From the NCBI GenBank assembly GCA_942491975.1, contig CALOCY010000004.1, positions 1,798,001-1,862,000 on the forward strand: a DNA stretch of 64,000 nucleotides. Reading direction: 5' to 3'. Positions 61,482-64,000 of the stretch are shown piece by piece (position 1 is the first letter of the stretch; every line of letters begins with the position of its first letter). The notes under the pieces are model-generated. The model had not been told where the DNA came from. It searched no databases and saw only the letters and a program-made list of their open reading frames with translations. The position numbers were made by a program, and so were the translations under genes. Source of the DNA: CALOCY01 sp942491975 (lineage in GTDB: Bacteria; Bacteroidota; Bacteroidia; Bacteroidales; Prolixibacteraceae).

Positions 61482-61504
61482 GATGTTAAAGGGTTAGCAA
61501 TAAC

Positions 61505-63124
61505 CTAGTACTGTATCCAATGGCTACAATAGTCATAATCGACTGAATCACTAAGGGTTGTAAGGTATTCAATAATCGCCTCTGCAGTGGTAAGACCGTA
61601 GGTTTTAACAGGTTCAGGGAAAAGATCAGGGTAAACACTGGTGATGTAGTCATTGAGGCTAACCTCTAACCCTGTATCATCGCTCAAAACATTACCTGCT
61701 CCGTCTTTAAAAATCAGATCAGCCCCGCTTAAAGAAATATCTACACCTGAATAATAATAAGCATCCCTGGTGGTCATGATAAACGTTTTTAATTCACCCA
61801 CGGTCATCTGATAAGTATCCAATCCATTGCCAAACGGATCGACCGAATAAATCTCAAACGGGGTAATATCACCATAATCAATACTGCTTCTAACCCCGCC
61901 ACTATTTTGAAATACAACATCAGATCCGGTAAATCCCCGTAATGCATCAACATAAAAACACCCCGTTTCACTTCCTGAATGATCATTATTGGAAAAGCCG
62001 ATGGTCACAAAAAAACCGGGTTGATTGTTGTAATCATCTATTTTTGAGGTGATTCCCGCATCCTCGTTGCCATAGGAATTCAAATCAATCAATTCACGAT
62101 TAATCGTTTTAATTGCCCCTTCTTCCAGCACAATAGTCAGCTTATTTAAGTAGTTCAGCTTACTGCCGGCATGGGCAATAGGTACGCCATTGACCATTTC
62201 AAAATCGCCGGAGTGGCTGTGCCCGCCAATAATCAGATCAATAAAACTATTGGTCAAAGCTAAATTCCGGTCTTTAGAAAACCCGCAATGCGACACAACA
62301 ACCAATAAATCTGGATTCTCCGTGGCTTCCAAATCAGCATAATCCCCAATCACATCGTATGCATCATAAAATGTCAATCCGGTTACTTTTTTAGGGTGTG
62401 TCAACGGAATATCTCCATTTGAAGAGGTTTCGATCAGTCCCAAAAATGTTATCCGCACACCGCCCTTCTCAATAGTAACAAACTCTTTCGGATCATTTAA
62501 CCCCCCTTCTCCCTGATCCACATTCGCACATACAAACTCAAATTCTGCCTGATCCATTCTATTGTTAAGCACCAGCTGCCCGTAGTCAAATTCATGGTTG
62601 CCCAATACACTCACATCAACCCCTGCCTCATTCATCAGGTCAATCATCGGAAAACCTTTCTTCTCGTGGTAATCCACAATCGGGTTGCCCGAAAACATAT
62701 CGCCCCCGCAAACAAAAAACACCTGGTCTTCATCTGCCTTTTCCTGATCAATAATGTATTTTATTTTGGAAAAATTATTGACCTGACCATGCTGGTCGTT
62801 TATCGAAAAAACAACAATGGTGTCTACAACCGGCATGGCCTCAAAAACAGCCTGAAGGTTCTTGTTATCAACAAAAGTAACCATTATGGGGTTAGCCAGG
62901 CTAATGAGGTCACCTTCCCATTTAATAAACTCCCAACCATCTTCAGGTATGGCTGTTATTTTAACAGAAACATCCTCCTCATAAGTGCCATTAGCCGGAT
63001 CAACAGTACCACTCCCTGCAGGGGAAACAGTTGTTGTTAACGTATATTTTTGATTTTCAGGAGCATCGTCCTTTGAGCAACTAAACAGTATTGCAACTAA
63101 AAAAGGGAACAGTAATATTCTCAT
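61505..63124 (-). CDS. 5'-nucleotidase/metallophosphatase-like lipoprotein with a repeat-type N-terminal domain
   Basis: This 539-residue protein starts with a lipoprotein signal (lipobox ILFSC, Cys16). Residues about 28-95 form a surface-repeat domain (TTTVSPAGSGTVDPANGTY, then PEDGWEFIKWEG), as in Flg_new_2/InlB-type repeats. From about 100 follows a calcineurin-like phosphoesterase (NDQHGQ, GDMFSG, LGNHEFDYGQ, VVVSHCGF, IIGGHSHSG) and then a 5'-nucleotidase C-terminal domain (FQNSGGVRSSIDYGDITPFE). It should hydrolyse nucleotides outside the inner membrane, releasing nucleosides and phosphate. The C-terminal end is somewhat shorter than UshA. It converges with the SemiSWEET gene with a 23-bp gap. 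Confidence 0.9.
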   Translation of the reverse strand: MRILLFPFLVAILFSCSKDDAPENQKYTLTTTVSPAGSGTVDPANGTYEEDVSVKITAIPEDGWEFIKWEGDLISLANPIMVTFVDNKNLQAVFEAMPVVDTIVVFSINDQHGQVNNFSKIKYIIDQEKADEDQVFFVCGGDMFSGNPIVDYHEKKGFPMIDLMNEAGVDVSVLGNHEFDYGQLVLNNRMDQAEFEFVCANVDQGEGGLNDPKEFVTIEKGGVRITFLGLIETSSNGDIPLTHPKKVTGLTFYDAYDVIGDYADLEATENPDLLVVVSHCGFSKDRNLALTNSFIDLIIGGHSHSGDFEMVNGVPIAHAGSKLNYLNKLTIVLEEGAIKTINRELIDLNSYGNEDAGITSKIDDYNNQPGFFVTIGFSNNDHSGSETGCFYVDALRGFTGSDVVFQNSGGVRSSIDYGDITPFEIYSVDPFGNGLDTYQMTVGELKTFIMTTRDAYYYSGVDISLSGADLIFKDGAGNVLSDDTGLEVSLNDYITSVYPDLFPEPVKTYGLTTAEAIIEYLTTLSDSVDYDYCSHWIQY

Positions 63125-63805
63125 TCGATAACGTATAAAATATAATTTCTAATATCATAAAAGTTCGTTGCCTTTCGGTAACTGATTGAATTTCAAATTT
63201 TTTCCAAATCTGAAATTTTAAGACCATCAAAAAACTGATTATCAACCAGATATGCAATCTTGGCAAACTTTGGAAAAGTTTAACGAACTATTGATATCAG
63301 AGAAATGAATTTTATTGCTGATAAATCGTTCAAATGTATAGATTAAATAGTCTTTAACTATAAATTATCGACATTTTATCAAACAACAGGAATATTTATT
63401 GTTCAATAAATCGTCAAATAAAAACCTGCCCACAATCTATTATGAAGAAATTGTTAAATCATACTTTTCCCCGTCATTCAGGATCAGCAAGAAACACGGA
63501 TTATCGTTACGGTAATTGTCAAACTATGCAGCCTTTCCGTTGTCACACTTCGTCCTTCCAAAACCGGCCTACACCCTCATTCTGTTTGTAAAAACAGTTA
63601 TTAGCTGATTTTTTGACAAAAAATAAAGGTTGCAAATATCAAATGGTTTTTGAATCTGCCCTCAAAACACACCACTTCATCGTGTCAATGGTATTATGTA
63701 AACGATTTTCGATATGTCTAAAAAATAGGTTATTTTAGCGGTCTGATTTTTACAAATCAACACGCTTGATTATAATTGATTAACTATTTAAATCAATAAC
63801 GCATT
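63125..63805. other. Divergent gap between the 5'-nucleotidase and ppdK genes
   Basis: About 680 bp without a convincing gene. A hairpin (AATTTCA.ATTT with AAAT.TGAAATT, 63189-63217) lies 65 bp before the nucleotidase start. A TACATTTG element on the minus strand at 63331-63338 could start its transcript with a leader of about 200 nt. I did not find a clear TAnnTTTG for ppdK. Confidence 0.45.
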
Positions 63806-64000
63806 ATGACAAAATACGTTTATAGTTTTGGAAACGGCAAAGCGGAAGGCAAAGCCGAAATGAAAGAATTACTGGGGGGAAAAGGTGCAAACCTTGCCGA
63901 AATGAACCTTATCGGCGTTCCGGTACCTCCGGGGTTTACCATCACCACCGATGTTTGTACCATTTTCAATAAAGAAGGAAGGGACGCAGCATTTGCATTG
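63806..64000 (+). CDS. ppdK: Pyruvate, phosphate dikinase, N-terminal part (cut by window edge)
   Basis: The first 65 codons read MTKYVYSFGNGKAEGKAEMK, then ELLGGKGANLAEMNLIGVP and VPPGFTITTDVCT, the ATP-grasp start of PPDK. PPDK interconverts pyruvate, ATP and phosphate with PEP, AMP and pyrophosphate and serves glycolysis or gluconeogenesis in many anaerobes. The frame stays open to the window edge; the phosphohistidine and PEP domains are beyond it. Compare the incomplete PPDK-like domain of the protein at 36523-39504. Confidence 0.95.
   Translation, partial: MTKYVYSFGNGKAEGKAEMKELLGGKGANLAEMNLIGVPVPPGFTITTDVCTIFNKEGRDAAFAL

Noticed and set aside
63081..63266. 61-codon minus-strand frame
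   Set aside because: It overlaps the start of the 5'-nucleotidase gene in another frame and has only hydrophobic, AT-driven composition.
1..64000. tRNA genes, rRNA genes, CRISPR arrays, insertion sequences, replication origin
   Set aside because: No cloverleaf-like T-arm with matching acceptor, no rRNA sequence, no regularly spaced direct repeats and no transposase-like frame were seen in the intergenic regions; a tRNAscan or Infernal run would settle it.

Overview
The window looks like chromosome from an anaerobic or facultative Bacteroidota bacterium, probably a Bacteroidales/Marinilabiliales-type lineage. This is inferred from gene content and promoter style; no rRNA or other taxonomic marker is present. 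Many genes are preceded by the Bacteroidota -7 element TAnnTTTG and few have Shine-Dalgarno sequences. Base composition is moderately AT-rich and fairly even. I see no tRNA, rRNA, CRISPR array, prophage or complete insertion sequence.

Layout. 1-4.0 kb: start of murB, a glycosyltransferase and a GH92 mannosidase lipoprotein. 4.0-6.7 kb: a DUF5916 outer-membrane-type protein. 7-13 kb: DEAD-box helicase, yaaA, an mqnB-mqnD-hldD operon (futalosine menaquinone pathway plus heptose epimerase) and folE. 13.2-30.8 kb: a histidine kinase/NtrC-type regulator pair divergent from a large export operon (TolC, HlyD-type adaptor, two ABC ATPases, four FtsX/MacB-type permeases), interrupted by a shortened four-helix-bundle gene. 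30.9-36.5 kb: fabD, a GH18 lipoprotein, and a sodium:solute symporter with a GH130 mannoside phosphorylase. 36.5-42.5 kb: a receiver/PPDK-N fusion protein and a 2-oxoacid:ferredoxin oxidoreductase (korBA). 42.8-44.7 kb: gamma-carbonic anhydrase and a duplicated HTH/small-ORF module. 45-50.8 kb: a LysM/periplasmic-binding fusion and an nfnA-nfnB-DHOD-like operon. 51.2-54.9 kb: DksA/TraR-like protein, SUI1/YciH and a SNF2 helicase. 55-60.6 kb: DUF1015, serA, serC and gcvT. 60.7-64 kb: Hpt protein, SemiSWEET-like protein, a 5'-nucleotidase-like lipoprotein, and the start of ppdK.

How the genes fit together. KorAB, NfnAB, PPDK and futalosine-route menaquinone synthesis suggest ferredoxin-based, low-potential energy metabolism. 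SerC, SerA and GcvT cover serine synthesis and one-carbon supply. The GH92, GH18, SSS-GH130 and DUF5916 genes point to scavenging of mannose- and GlcNAc-containing glycans. The HK/NtrC pair very likely controls the export operon: sigma-54-like -24/-12 sites lie about 30 bp before tolC and before the second ATPase gene.

The sharpest unexplained observation is a 56-bp sequence inserted at the same place, just before the C-terminal codons, in three of the four permease genes. It carries its own copy of the EALRYE-stop ending plus a hairpin, and the displaced original ending can still be read downstream. Other notable items are a tandemly duplicated divergent HTH/Cro-like module with one decayed half, a DHOD-like protein lacking the catalytic-cysteine motif in the nfn operon, paired palindromes between korA and the carbonic anhydrase gene, and a long inverted repeat between serC and serA.
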